From Christensenella sp. UBA4263 (GTDB lineage Bacteria > Bacillota > Clostridia > Christensenellales > Aristaeellaceae), in contig DGWH01000141.1 of assembly GCA_002395225.1 (NCBI GenBank), positions 21,526 to 29,801 on the forward strand: 8,276 nucleotides of DNA, in the 5' to 3' direction. A program made the translations under genes and the position numbers. The notes under the pieces were generated by a model, which had not been told where the DNA came from, made no database searches, and worked only from the letters and a program-made list of their open reading frames with translations. This document shows positions 1 through 5,717 of the stretch, piece after piece; the stretch's first letter is position 1; the number at the start of each line of letters is the position of its first letter.

Positions 1-1
1 G

Positions 2-433
2 TATACAAATGGCTATCCGTTCCTGGTGAGCCGAATTTGCCAGCTGATTGATGAGAAATTGGTTCCATCTGTCTTTGCTGCGCGTAAAGAGGCCTGGACG
101 GAGGCAGGGGTTGAGGAAGCGGTTAAACTCATCCTTGCGGAAAAGAACCCACTTTTTGATTTTCTGATTAAAAAGATCTGCAAGTGTGATAAACTGAAGG
201 AAATGCTTCATGTCATTCTTTTGCAGGGGGATGCCGCATACCTCATGGGCAATGAAGAACAGAAACAGCTGATCGAGTATGGCTTTATCGTCCCTGCAAA
301 CAGCAGGGTGACTGTTGCCAATCGGATAATTGAAATGTGCCTTAATAAGTATTTTGCGGGCGAGAGCAGACGGACAGAAGAACCCGGAGGAGATGCGCTC
401 GACCATTTACCGGAGATTGTCAAAAAGCGGTAA
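2..433 (+). CDS. AAA-like ATPase, C-terminal part only (runs off left edge; probably also 3'-damaged)
   Basis: The frame is open from base 2, before the GTG at 26, so the true start lies outside the window. The visible protein begins YTNGYPFLVSRIC, which resembles the end of the ATPase module in AAA-like proteins common in gut Firmicutes. It continues through a helical stretch (EAVKLILAEKNPLFDFLIKK) and a winged-helix-like segment ending ANRIIEMCLNKYF. As I recall this family, such proteins usually go on for another 150 or so residues with a PD-(D/E)XK nuclease-like domain. Here the frame ends soon after KYF in a charged tail (ESRRTEEPGGD) unlike the preceding part. The neighbouring frame over about 378-460 reads SGKVDVPLIMED, similar to the linker expected next, so a frameshift near 370-385 followed by truncation is likely. 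The Walker motifs would lie outside the window. The family call rests on remembered sequence patterns; I am moderately sure. Confidence 0.6.
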   Translation, partial: YTNGYPFLVSRICQLIDEKLVPSVFAARKEAWTEAGVEEAVKLILAEKNPLFDFLIKKICKCDKLKEMLHVILLQGDAAYLMGNEEQKQLIEYGFIVPANSRVTVANRIIEMCLNKYFAGESRRTEEPGGDALDHLPEIVKKR

Positions 434-454
434 GGTGGATGTTCCGCTTATTAT

Positions 455-460
455 GGAGGA
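455..460 (+). promoter_or_regulatory. Ribosome binding site choosing the start at 469
   Basis: GGAGGA lies 8 bases before the ATG at 469. The upstream in-frame ATG at 439 has only a weak GGTGG-like sequence directly abutting it, and the GGAGGA would then fall inside the coding region. This argues for 469 as the true start of the diguanylate cyclase. Confidence 0.75.
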
Positions 461-468
461 CAGAGAAA

Positions 469-1887
469 ATGGATTTTCAGAATTTGGTGGACCATATGGG
501 GGCAATGACCTGTGTTGTCTCTGTTGAGAGACTTGAAAACGGCGGTCATGGGGATATCCGGATTGTTACGGGAAACAGGGCGTATCTGGATTCCATTGAA
601 CGCCCGATGGGAAATGTGCAGATGCTGACAACCAAATTCAAACCGAACAGCCTCTATACAGATTACCTGACCCGGGATCTGAATTTTGAGGATTACTGCT
701 ATCGGGCAGCGGTTGAAAAGAAGTGTCTGCATTCCTATGCGCATCCGGACCGGTTTGATGTCTGGTTCAACATGACATTTCTTCCGGTGGTTCCGGATGA
801 GGGAAACCTGAGTTTCTGCACGTACACGATGGAAATCAATCCGGTGGCTGACAGTCAGAGGCTCTCCAATGTTTCTGCAGATCTGGCTTCCGCTATTCTG
901 GAGACGACGATCAAACTTCGCGGAACGACCGATTTTGAAACTACCATGGCTGATGTCATCAAGGATATCCGAAAGCTGTGTATGGCCAAACAGTGCTGCA
1001 TTCTGCTGATGGAACCGGTGACGCGCCGCTGTACGGTTCTGTGTGAGGACATTGCCGAGGATGCGCCCAAAAAGCCGATGGCCAAGATTGTCGATGACTC
1101 GTTTTACGACCTGGCCGAATCCTGGGAGGAGACGATTTCGGGCAGCAACTGCCTGATTGCCAAGAACAGCCGGGATATGGAAGTGGTCAGAGAACGCAAT
1201 CCGAAGTGGTATCGTTCCCTGGTGGACAATCATGTTTCCTCCATCGTGCTGTTTCCGCTGAAGTCCGGAAATGAGCGTCACGGGTATATCTGGGCGACGG
1301 ATTTTGACGCGGATAATGCGCCGAAAATCAAGGAAACCCTGGAACTGACCACCTTCATTCTGGGCGCGGAGATTGGAAATCATCTGCTGCTGAAACGTCT
1401 GCAGATTCTGAGTGCCAGGGATATGCTGACGGGCGTTCTGAACCGCAATGAGATGAACAATTATGTGGAACGCATGAGCAACGGACAGGTATCGCCGGGG
1501 AAACCGGTAGGGGTTCTGTTCGCGGATCTGAACGGACTCAAACAGGCCAATGATACAAAAGGTCATTCTGCCGGGGATGAACTGATTCGTGCCGGTGCCC
1601 GTGTCCTGCGAAGTGTTTTTCATGATGAGGAAGTGTTCCGTGCCGGCGGGGATGAGTTTACGGTGATTGTTGTGGGAATCACGGCCGGGGAGATGGAAGA
1701 AAAGAAACGGCAAATCAGGGAACGCTCGGGGAATGATGTGAATCTGGCCATTGGCGTGTATATTGAGAAGGATTGCAGGAATGTAAGAGAGGCCCTTCGA
1801 AAAGCGGATGAGGATATGTATGAGGACAAACGGAACTATTATGAATCTCATCCGGAAATGAAGAGGAGACACTCGGATGCTCACTGA
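469..1887 (+). CDS. Diguanylate cyclase with PAS-like, GAF-like and GGDEF regions
   Basis: This predicted cytoplasmic enzyme of 472 residues makes the second messenger cyclic di-GMP from two GTP. Residues about 1-130 form a PAS-like sensory region (YCYRAAVEKKCLHSY, FDVWFNMTFLPV). Residues about 140-300 look GAF-like (CCILLMEPVTRRC, SSIVLFPLKSG, HGYIWATDFD). The C-terminal third carries every GGDEF landmark: DMLTGVLNRNEM, then FADLNGLKQANDTKGHSAGDE, then RAGGDEF with GGDEF at residues 393-397, so it should be catalytically competent. The inhibitory I-site RxxD expected just upstream is FHDE here, so classic product feedback is probably absent. No signal peptide or membrane segment is visible, so the signal sensed is presumably soluble. 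A start at 439 would add 10 residues but lacks a good ribosome binding site. It sits 35 bases after the damaged ATPase gene and is followed by a terminator, so it is probably the last gene of its transcript. Confidence 0.93.
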   Translation: MDFQNLVDHMGAMTCVVSVERLENGGHGDIRIVTGNRAYLDSIERPMGNVQMLTTKFKPNSLYTDYLTRDLNFEDYCYRAAVEKKCLHSYAHPDRFDVWFNMTFLPVVPDEGNLSFCTYTMEINPVADSQRLSNVSADLASAILETTIKLRGTTDFETTMADVIKDIRKLCMAKQCCILLMEPVTRRCTVLCEDIAEDAPKKPMAKIVDDSFYDLAESWEETISGSNCLIAKNSRDMEVVRERNPKWYRSLVDNHVSSIVLFPLKSGNERHGYIWATDFDADNAPKIKETLELTTFILGAEIGNHLLLKRLQILSARDMLTGVLNRNEMNNYVERMSNGQVSPGKPVGVLFADLNGLKQANDTKGHSAGDELIRAGARVLRSVFHDEEVFRAGGDEFTVIVVGITAGEMEEKKRQIRERSGNDVNLAIGVYIEKDCRNVREALRKADEDMYEDKRNYYESHPEMKRRHSDAH

Positions 1888-1910
1888 GAAGCATCTGTGG
1901 CGGAACATGC

Positions 1911-1942
1911 AAAAGCGCTGCTCATGATGAACAGCGCTTTTT
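1911..1942 (+). terminator. Intrinsic terminator after the diguanylate cyclase
   Basis: A perfect 10-bp stem (AAAAGCGCTG at 1911-1920 pairing with CAGCGCTTTT at 1932-1941) with an 11-base loop ends in a run of five T at 1938-1942. It starts 23 bases after the GGDEF stop codon. The A-rich left arm means it could also work on the opposite strand. Confidence 0.9.
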
Positions 1943-2099
1943 GTATGGTCAAAGGTGCTGGCCTGCGGGACACGGTACAATGCAAAGCGTGCCGGAGGAA
2001 ATGCTGGAAAAAGGGAGGACAGTTAGATGGTCAGACAGCGTGAGAAAATCGGAGCATGAGCATCGGTGAACAGCTGCTCATGCGGATACTGACCAAATG
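1943..2099. other. Gene-free stretch with a nested inverted repeat
   Basis: No convincing gene lies here. Two nested perfect arms are visible: TGGTCAG (2028-2034) with CTGACCA (2089-2095), and inside them GCATGAGCA (2054-2062) with TGCTCATGC (2075-2083), giving a possible 68-base folded element with asymmetric internal loops. A strong AGGGAGG (2012-2018) sits 8 bases before an ATG at 2027, but that frame stops after 10 codons at 2057-2059. It overlaps by ATGA a second 14-codon frame ending at 2100. These could be a leader peptide pair, but degraded sequence is more likely. On the - strand the region would be the 3' flank of the oligogalacturonate lyase remnant. Confidence 0.4.
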
Positions 2100-2123
2100 A
2101 AGCCCCACATGATGTGAGGGCCT
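2100..2123 (-). terminator. Possible terminator of the oligogalacturonate lyase remnant
   Basis: Read on the - strand, this forms a hairpin of about 10 bp counting one G-U pair, with one bulged base and a 3-base loop (AGGCCC T CACA tca TGTG GGGCTT), followed by CATTT. It begins about 30 bases past the lyase stop codon. The T tail is weak, so this is tentative. Confidence 0.35.
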
Positions 2124-2153
2124 CCACAGAGAGACCATTCCCCCGCGGCGAAA

Positions 2154-2612
2154 TCAGGAATGAAGCGCCCATGTGAGATCATCAATCAGGAAAAGATTTC
2201 CATGGGTATCATCTGTTGCGGCGGCATAAAGGATCTGGTCACCCTGCCAGCTGAATGTAGGATGGCAATGAGCCCAATGGTATTTCCAGATAGTATTGTG
2301 CCTGGCCAGCGTGATCAGCTGTTTTTCCGGGGACATGTCCGGCCGGATAAGGAGCAGATCATTGACGGCATCTCCGACAAAGACGGAGGTGTCGTTATTT
2401 GCGTGATAATGATTGCAGTAAAAGGGCATATCAATCTTGCGAAAGACCTTTCCGGTTTTGTCGGCAAACCCGAAATAGGGAATTTCTCTGTGATCCTCGG
2501 CTTTTATAACGACCTGAGTTTTATCAGATGAGATGGTGCCGTCATGGCCCGCCCGGCGGTTATCAAAGACGATGTTTCCATCCCTTGTCCAGAATTCATG
2601 GCCGACACAGTC
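2154..2612 (-). pseudogene. ogl: Oligogalacturonate lyase, C-terminal remnant
   Basis: Translated from about 2612 downward, the - strand gives a continuous stretch of about 152 residues resembling the C-terminal beta-propeller part of oligogalacturonate lyase. That cytoplasmic enzyme cleaves short unsaturated pectin fragments. Visible landmarks are VGHEFWTRDGNIVFDNRR, HREIPYFGF, NHYHANNDTSVFVGD, LARHNTIWKYHWAHCHPTFS and DTHGNLFLIDD. The HxH of WAHCHP falls where the family places metal-binding histidines. Complete family members have close to 390 residues, so the N-terminal 60% is missing. Upstream of residue V (2604-2606) similarity fades within a few codons, and the frame hits a stop at 2640-2642. 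The first in-frame ATG (2427-2429) lies in mid-domain. A promoter for the gene on the other strand begins at 2618, directly at the break. The coding part itself shows no internal stop, so the loss may be recent. Confidence 0.8.
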
Positions 2613-2617
2613 ATTCC

Positions 2618-2646
2618 TTGACTTTAAGAGGCTCAGGGCTTAGAAT
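2618..2646 (+). promoter_or_regulatory. Sigma70-type promoter for the Rpn nuclease gene
   Basis: TTGACT (2618-2623) and TAGAAT (2641-2646) are separated by exactly 17 bases, each one mismatch from consensus. Transcription would start near 2653, giving a leader of roughly 55 bases before the start codon at 2710. It begins within a few bases of where the oligogalacturonate lyase similarity ends. Confidence 0.7.
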
Positions 2647-2655
2647 GGTAAGTAC

Positions 2656-2680
2656 GATGGGTGAGGTGTATAAACCCATC
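2656..2680 (+). other. Small hairpin in the leader of the Rpn nuclease gene
   Basis: GATGGGT (2656-2662) and ACCCATC (2674-2680) can form a 7-bp stem with an 11-base loop. It sits between the promoter and the ribosome binding site and has no T tail. Its function is unknown and it may be chance. Confidence 0.3.
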
Positions 2681-2693
2681 ACAGAGCCTGCGA

Positions 2694-2700
2694 AAGGAGG
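2694..2700 (+). promoter_or_regulatory. Ribosome binding site choosing the start at 2710
   Basis: AAGGAGG ends 9 bases before the ATG at 2710. The in-frame TTG at 2704 would leave only 3 bases, too close for initiation, so 2710 is preferred. Confidence 0.75.
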
Positions 2701-2709
2701 CGGTTGCAG

Positions 2710-3578
2710 ATGAGCAACAAGCAAAAGATTGTGCGGATCAGTCCGCTTAATGCAGTTGTCTTTGCTTGTATTTTTCGGGATGCCGAAAAGGCGGGAAAAG
2801 CAATGTTGGATTTCCTGAATGCTGTTCTAAAACATGTTGGTGAGGAACCGATAGTGGAAATCCTCGATATGAAGAGCGAGTATGCTGTTTTCGGAGAGAT
2901 TGCAGACCAGAAGTATGGACGGCTTGACGTTCGCGTAAAAACAGAATCAGGACGCCTTTTCGATATCGAGGTACAGATCGATAAGGATTTCATGAATGAG
3001 CGAGGCTTCTTTTATGGGGGCCGCATGGGCGAGACGAGTTCAAGCCCGGCGTTCCCTACGATAAGATGCCAGAGGTTCGAGTTATTAATCTCGTAGATTT
3101 CTACGTAAGAGATGATCACACTCACGTTGTTGAACCGGTTGTCCTTTCCTATGAGAACAACCCGGGTGAAGTCGCAACTGAAAAGTTTAAGATGTATCAC
3201 ATTCAACTCCCGGCATTTCGGAAAGAACATAAAACACTGGAATCTGTACAAGGAGATCCATTCTTGGCTTGGTTGTATATGTTTGACCGTGGCTATCAGA
3301 ATCCTGATGAAATGGAGGTGTTGTCTGGTATGACTGAAGGATTGAAAAATTTTGCCACACAGTATAACTACGCGATCAACGATCCAGACTTAATCCGTCG
3401 CTACAGGATGTTTGAGGATGGAAAGCGCGATGTGGCAACAAAGATGTCTGTGGCAGAAAAAAAAGGAGCACAAAAAGAAAAGCTCCAGAACGCAAAAGGC
3501 TTTAAGCAGCAAGGGGTTGATCCTGCAATCATTTCCAGAGTAACGGGGTTGTCTCTTGACGAGATTGCCAAACTGTAA
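2710..3578 (+). pseudogene. Rpn family PD-(D/E)XK nuclease (PDDEXK_2), broken by a one-base deletion
   Basis: This encodes a recombination-promoting nuclease/putative transposase family protein, about 289 residues if repaired. The first frame (2710 to about 3040) gives the typical N-terminus VRISPLNAVVFACIFRD and the nuclease core. In that core D73 and the E87-V-Q89 pair of FDIEVQIDK are the expected catalytic residues. Reading GRMGETS, the frame then runs into nonsense and stops at 3096. The next frame resumes at FKPGVPYDKMPEVRVINLVDF and continues to the stop at 3576-3578. Adding one T around 3038-3041 (AGTTCAAG to AGTTTCAAG, giving S-F-K) restores one smooth protein. The rest looks intact, with the family's usual ending (GFKQQGVDPAIISRVTGLS). 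A run of eight A at about 3457-3464 does not shift the frame. The alternatives are a sequencing error or a recent mutation. The site is not a typical slippery sequence, so programmed shifting is unlikely. It has its own promoter and terminator. Confidence 0.85.
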
Positions 3579-3603
3579 CACCTGAAAGTAAGGCTTGGTT
3601 TTT

Positions 3604-3642
3604 GCTCTCCAATCCCCATGTCGGTGCGGAGGGCTTTTCTTT
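3604..3642 (+). terminator. Likely terminator after the Rpn nuclease gene
   Basis: GCTCTCC (3604-3610) pairs with GGAGGGC (3628-3634), including one G-U pair, around a 17-base loop. TTTTCTTT follows at 3635-3642. It starts 26 bases past the Rpn stop and lies directly before the ribosome binding site of the next gene, so any read-through would feed that gene. Confidence 0.55.
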
Positions 3643-3645
3643 GCC

Positions 3646-3651
3646 AGGAGG
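3646..3651 (+). promoter_or_regulatory. Ribosome binding site choosing the start at 3660
   Basis: AGGAGG lies 8 bases before the ATG at 3660. The in-frame ATG at 3618 sits within the loop of the preceding terminator hairpin and lacks such a site. Confidence 0.75.
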
Positions 3652-3659
3652 AATACCCC

Positions 3660-4142
3660 ATGACCTACATCCACTACGGATCGGATCATTTTTCCCCACA
3701 ACTCTTCATCCCTATCCGTAATGGTGACTGGCGTCCGAAACCGGCAGTTGGAACAGGGTTGTGGGCATCAAGGGTTGATGATGAATTCGGCTGGGAATTC
3801 TGGTGCCGGGAGAATCATTTTAATCTGGAGCGCATCCAGACCTCTTTCCGTTTTACTCTTCCTGACGCTTCGGTCCTCACGCTGGAGGATCCGGATCAGC
3901 TCATTCACCTTCCGAAACTGTATCCCTGGGAACCAAAGAAACCGCTGAAGGTGAAGCATCCGACATTGGAGCAGCTGCGGGGATGGTATGTGCCGAACTG
4001 GTGCTATCTGGACTTTGAAAAGCTGGCGGAAGAGTATGACGCTATTGAACTCCGGAACAGCGGAGTTTTTACCGATTCTCTGCCCACATGGGACTGCGAC
4101 TGTATTCTGGTTTTGAGACCGGAGAAGGTGAGAGAGGTATGA
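3660..4142 (+). CDS. Protein of unknown function, 160 residues
   Basis: I do not recognise a named family with certainty. The protein looks complete, soluble and single-domain, rich in Trp and acidic residues, without a signal peptide or membrane segment. Landmarks are MTYIHYGSDHF at the N-terminus, TGLWASRVDDEFGWEFWCREN at about 33-53, RFTLPDASVLTL at about 64-75, NWCYLDFEKLAEEYDAIELRN at about 114-134 and WDCDCILVLRPEKV at the C-terminus. I have an impression of similar uncharacterised proteins in clostridia. Its shape (an early HYGS, a central GLWAS, a late YDAIEL) loosely recalls small ADP-ribosyltransferase-like folds, but this is only a guess. Its stop codon overlaps the start of the DUF1653 fragment by ATGA (4139-4142), so the two were probably once translationally coupled partners. 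No promoter of its own is evident; transcription may come through the preceding terminator. Confidence 0.7.
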   Translation: MTYIHYGSDHFSPQLFIPIRNGDWRPKPAVGTGLWASRVDDEFGWEFWCRENHFNLERIQTSFRFTLPDASVLTLEDPDQLIHLPKLYPWEPKKPLKVKHPTLEQLRGWYVPNWCYLDFEKLAEEYDAIELRNSGVFTDSLPTWDCDCILVLRPEKVREV

Positions 4143-4267
4143 CCTACGAAGAAGATGTAAAAACCATTCCCCTAGGCCGTTACCGCCATTTCAAGGGCAA
4201 CGAGTATGAGGTGATACCTTTCAGCGATCCGAATGCAGCGTTCCTACAAGGACGCAAAAACTTATGA
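4139..4267 (+). pseudogene. DUF1653 protein, N-terminal fragment
   Basis: A 42-codon frame starts by ATGA overlap with the preceding gene. Its first 27 or so residues contain PLGRYRHFKGNEYEVI, the hallmark opening of DUF1653 proteins, which are small, widespread and of unknown function. The expected continuation (a His-Ser-Glu-Thr segment, then a tyrosine-rich strand) is missing. After EVIP the sequence becomes PFSDPNAAFLQGRKNL and stops. From about 4233 the same DNA, in another frame, matches an HD-GYP protein, so a deletion or recombination joined the two near 4220-4235. Confidence 0.7.
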
Positions 4268-4394
4268 GCAGGCCATGGAGATCATGAAGGGCGTAGGCGG
4301 GACACAGCTCGACAAAGAACTTCTGGATATCTTTGTCCAGATTCCAAAGGAAGAGCTTGAACAATGCATGCCGAAACGAGTTGACTACTCCTGA
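4233..4394 (+). pseudogene. HD-GYP phosphohydrolase, C-terminal fragment
   Basis: In this frame the codons give RSYKDAKTYEQAMEIMKGVG, then GTQLDKELLDIFVQIPKEEL and a short tail ending in TGA at 4392-4394. This is the characteristic end of HD-GYP type proteins (R-x-Y-x-x-A...EA-x-x-I...GTQ-F/L-D-P/K-E-L). Many of those degrade cyclic di-GMP or sit on two-component regulators. The catalytic HD and GYP motifs lie upstream in intact proteins and are absent here. There is no ribosome binding site in front, so it is probably not made as a functional protein. Confidence 0.65.
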
Positions 4395-4625
4395 GATGGA
4401 CGGCCCACTGAGTCGTTCGATCACGTCTCTTATTTAGGCGAGGTAGTGAATACTTTCTGCCAGGGATATGACTGGGCAGGGAAGAACGTGTATATCTTTG
4501 CCACCTCCGGCGGATGTGGGATTGGAAAGACGGCTGAAAAGCTGGAACCGTATATGAAAGGTGCCAAGATTATCGAGGCGAAGAGGGTCAACGGTGCTGG
4601 CGAACTGTCAGGCTGGGGAAGATGA
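4395..4625 (+). pseudogene. Flavodoxin, C-terminal fragment
   Basis: The clear similarity starts near 4440 and runs to the stop at 4623-4625: VVNTFCQGYDWAGKNVYIFA, then TSGGCGIGKTAEKLEPYMKG and a tail ending ELSGWGR. This is the C-terminal third of a flavodoxin, a small FMN electron carrier. It includes the TSGG-G segment that closes over the cofactor. The N-terminal phosphate-binding loop and about 100 residues are missing. It shares its frame with the HD-GYP fragment but is separated by the TGA at 4392-4394. The roughly 45 bases between them (4395-4439) match nothing I recognise. The natural-looking C-terminus suggests the 3' end of a formerly complete gene. Confidence 0.7.
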
Positions 4626-4704
4626 TCTGAACACACCCCATGATCAGCTTAATGAGCCACAATGGATCTTTTGACTCTGGCCATACCGGTGCTCCTGAAA
4701 CAGG

Positions 4705-4744
4705 AAAACACGGACCGTTTCTGCAATGAAACGGTCCGTGTTTT
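4705..4744. terminator. Strong, probably bidirectional terminator
   Basis: A perfect 17-bp stem (AAAACACGGACCGTTTC at 4705-4721 with its complement at 4728-4744) closes a 6-base loop. T-rich sequence follows on both sides: TTTTCTGTTTTT on the + strand and TTTTCCTGTTT on the - strand. On the - strand it lies 31 bases past the stop of the nucleoside hydrolase gene and ends the sugar operon. On the + strand it shields that operon from the debris on its left. Confidence 0.92.
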
Positions 4745-4775
4745 CTGTTTTTCCGTATGGATGGGGATCAGATGC

Positions 4776-5699
4776 TCAGCGGACATAGGCCAGGGAGAGC
4801 TTGGCATACAGATCCTCCAGCGTCATTCGCACATCAATGCTGTCGTAGACGCGAATGAGTTTGCCGTTTGGGTTTGCCTGGTAGGTCAGATCTTCTTTGA
4901 TAATGGGCGCATGATCCACATGCCAGTTGCCTCTCAGGCGGTTCATGAGAAGGACGGCGGCGGTTGTATTGTCGCCCAGTACCCAGTTTTCCCCGGAGCG
5001 CAGCAGGAAGTTCGGGTTATACTCGATCTGGTTTTCCGCTTCCAGCTGCTCGACCAGGTAACGGCCGATTTTCCCGCAGGAACCGACGCGGCTTTTCAGT
5101 TCTGCCAGGGTGACCTCCAGCGTACAGTAGACACTCTGGTCAGTCTGCCAGATTTCGGCATTGCTGGCAAGAACAGTCCGGACGGCATCCGGATCCTGCA
5201 TCACGTTGAATTCCGGCCGTCCCTTGGGGTAGGGGCCGCCGCCATTCCAGAGAATGACCAGATTTGCGGCAATATCCGGTGCCGCATTAATGGCGGCGGC
5301 CACATTGGTCATGGCTCCCTGGACGGCAATATACAGTTTTCCCGGCTGGCGTGCCTGAGAAATGAGAAAGGCGGTACCCTCACTCTCCGGTGTGTCACCG
5401 GGGCTGCGCAGAGGCGAAACGCATCCGCGGAAAAAAGGAACGTCCTCTATTTCGGCCAGTGTCAGGACTTTTTCAATTTCCCTGTAACTGGCCTCCATGG
5501 AAGTGCCGGTATGGCCGGTCTTCTGTTCAAAGTGCGTCGCGATGATTCCGCATACATCAAACATGGGAGTCAGAAGATGGTGCATGATGGCAAACTGATC
5601 ATCTGCCTCGTTTTTGGCATCCGTATTGACGATGAGCCGGATTCGGGAAGCGGGGGGCGGCGTAATGCCGATGCGTTTCAAAATGTCGCTGCGTTTCAT
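4776..5699 (-). CDS. Divergent nucleoside-hydrolase-like protein (IU-NH fold)
   Basis: The predicted soluble protein has 307 residues, the usual length for inosine/uridine-preferring nucleoside hydrolases. Those cleave the N-glycosidic bond of ribonucleosides using a calcium ion held by an N-terminal aspartate cluster. Here the signature DTDPGxDD is replaced by NTDAKNEADD (residues 25-34): the key aspartates D27, D33 and D34 remain, but the loop is two residues longer. Other family landmarks are AVQGAMTNVAAAI (125-137), WNGGGPYP, EFNVMQDPDA (163-172) and LGDNTTA with D243 as the likely fourth calcium ligand. A Gly precedes D243, where classical enzymes carry His. The start at 5699 has AAGGAG 6 bases upstream. 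It is the second gene after the GH2 enzyme, 18 bases apart, so they are surely cotranscribed. Substrate is uncertain: a nucleoside, or a related sugar glycoside suited to the operon. Confidence 0.85.
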   Translation of the reverse strand: MKRSDILKRIGITPPPASRIRLIVNTDAKNEADDQFAIMHHLLTPMFDVCGIIATHFEQKTGHTGTSMEASYREIEKVLTLAEIEDVPFFRGCVSPLRSPGDTPESEGTAFLISQARQPGKLYIAVQGAMTNVAAAINAAPDIAANLVILWNGGGPYPKGRPEFNVMQDPDAVRTVLASNAEIWQTDQSVYCTLEVTLAELKSRVGSCGKIGRYLVEQLEAENQIEYNPNFLLRSGENWVLGDNTTAAVLLMNRLRGNWHVDHAPIIKEDLTYQANPNGKLIRVYDSIDVRMTLEDLYAKLSLAYVR

Positions 5700-5717
5700 G
5701 GGAAGCTCCTTCCTGGC

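Noticed and set aside
451..1980. Long - strand reading frame of 509 codons opposite the diguanylate cyclase
   Set aside because: The opposite strand encodes a complete GGDEF protein with all family motifs. The antisense frame has no recognisable motif and runs through the terminator, so it is a codon-bias shadow.
2027..2100. Two tiny overlapping frames (10 and 14 codons) after a strong ribosome binding site, considered as small genes or a toxin
   Set aside because: They are too short to support a protein call and show no hydrophobic toxin-like pattern; kept only as part of the folded-element observation.
2160..2531. + strand reading frame of 123 codons
   Set aside because: It is antisense to the oligogalacturonate lyase remnant, whose - strand translation shows clear family motifs.
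3030..3045. Programmed frameshifting in the Rpn nuclease gene
   Set aside because: The sequence GAGACGAGTTCAAG contains no slippery heptamer and no stimulatory structure that I can see; a simple one-base loss explains it.
4139..4625. A novel multi-gene system made of the small frames after 4139
   Set aside because: Each frame matches only one end of a known family (DUF1653, HD-GYP, flavodoxin), and no ribosome binding sites precede the latter two, which fits decayed fragments.
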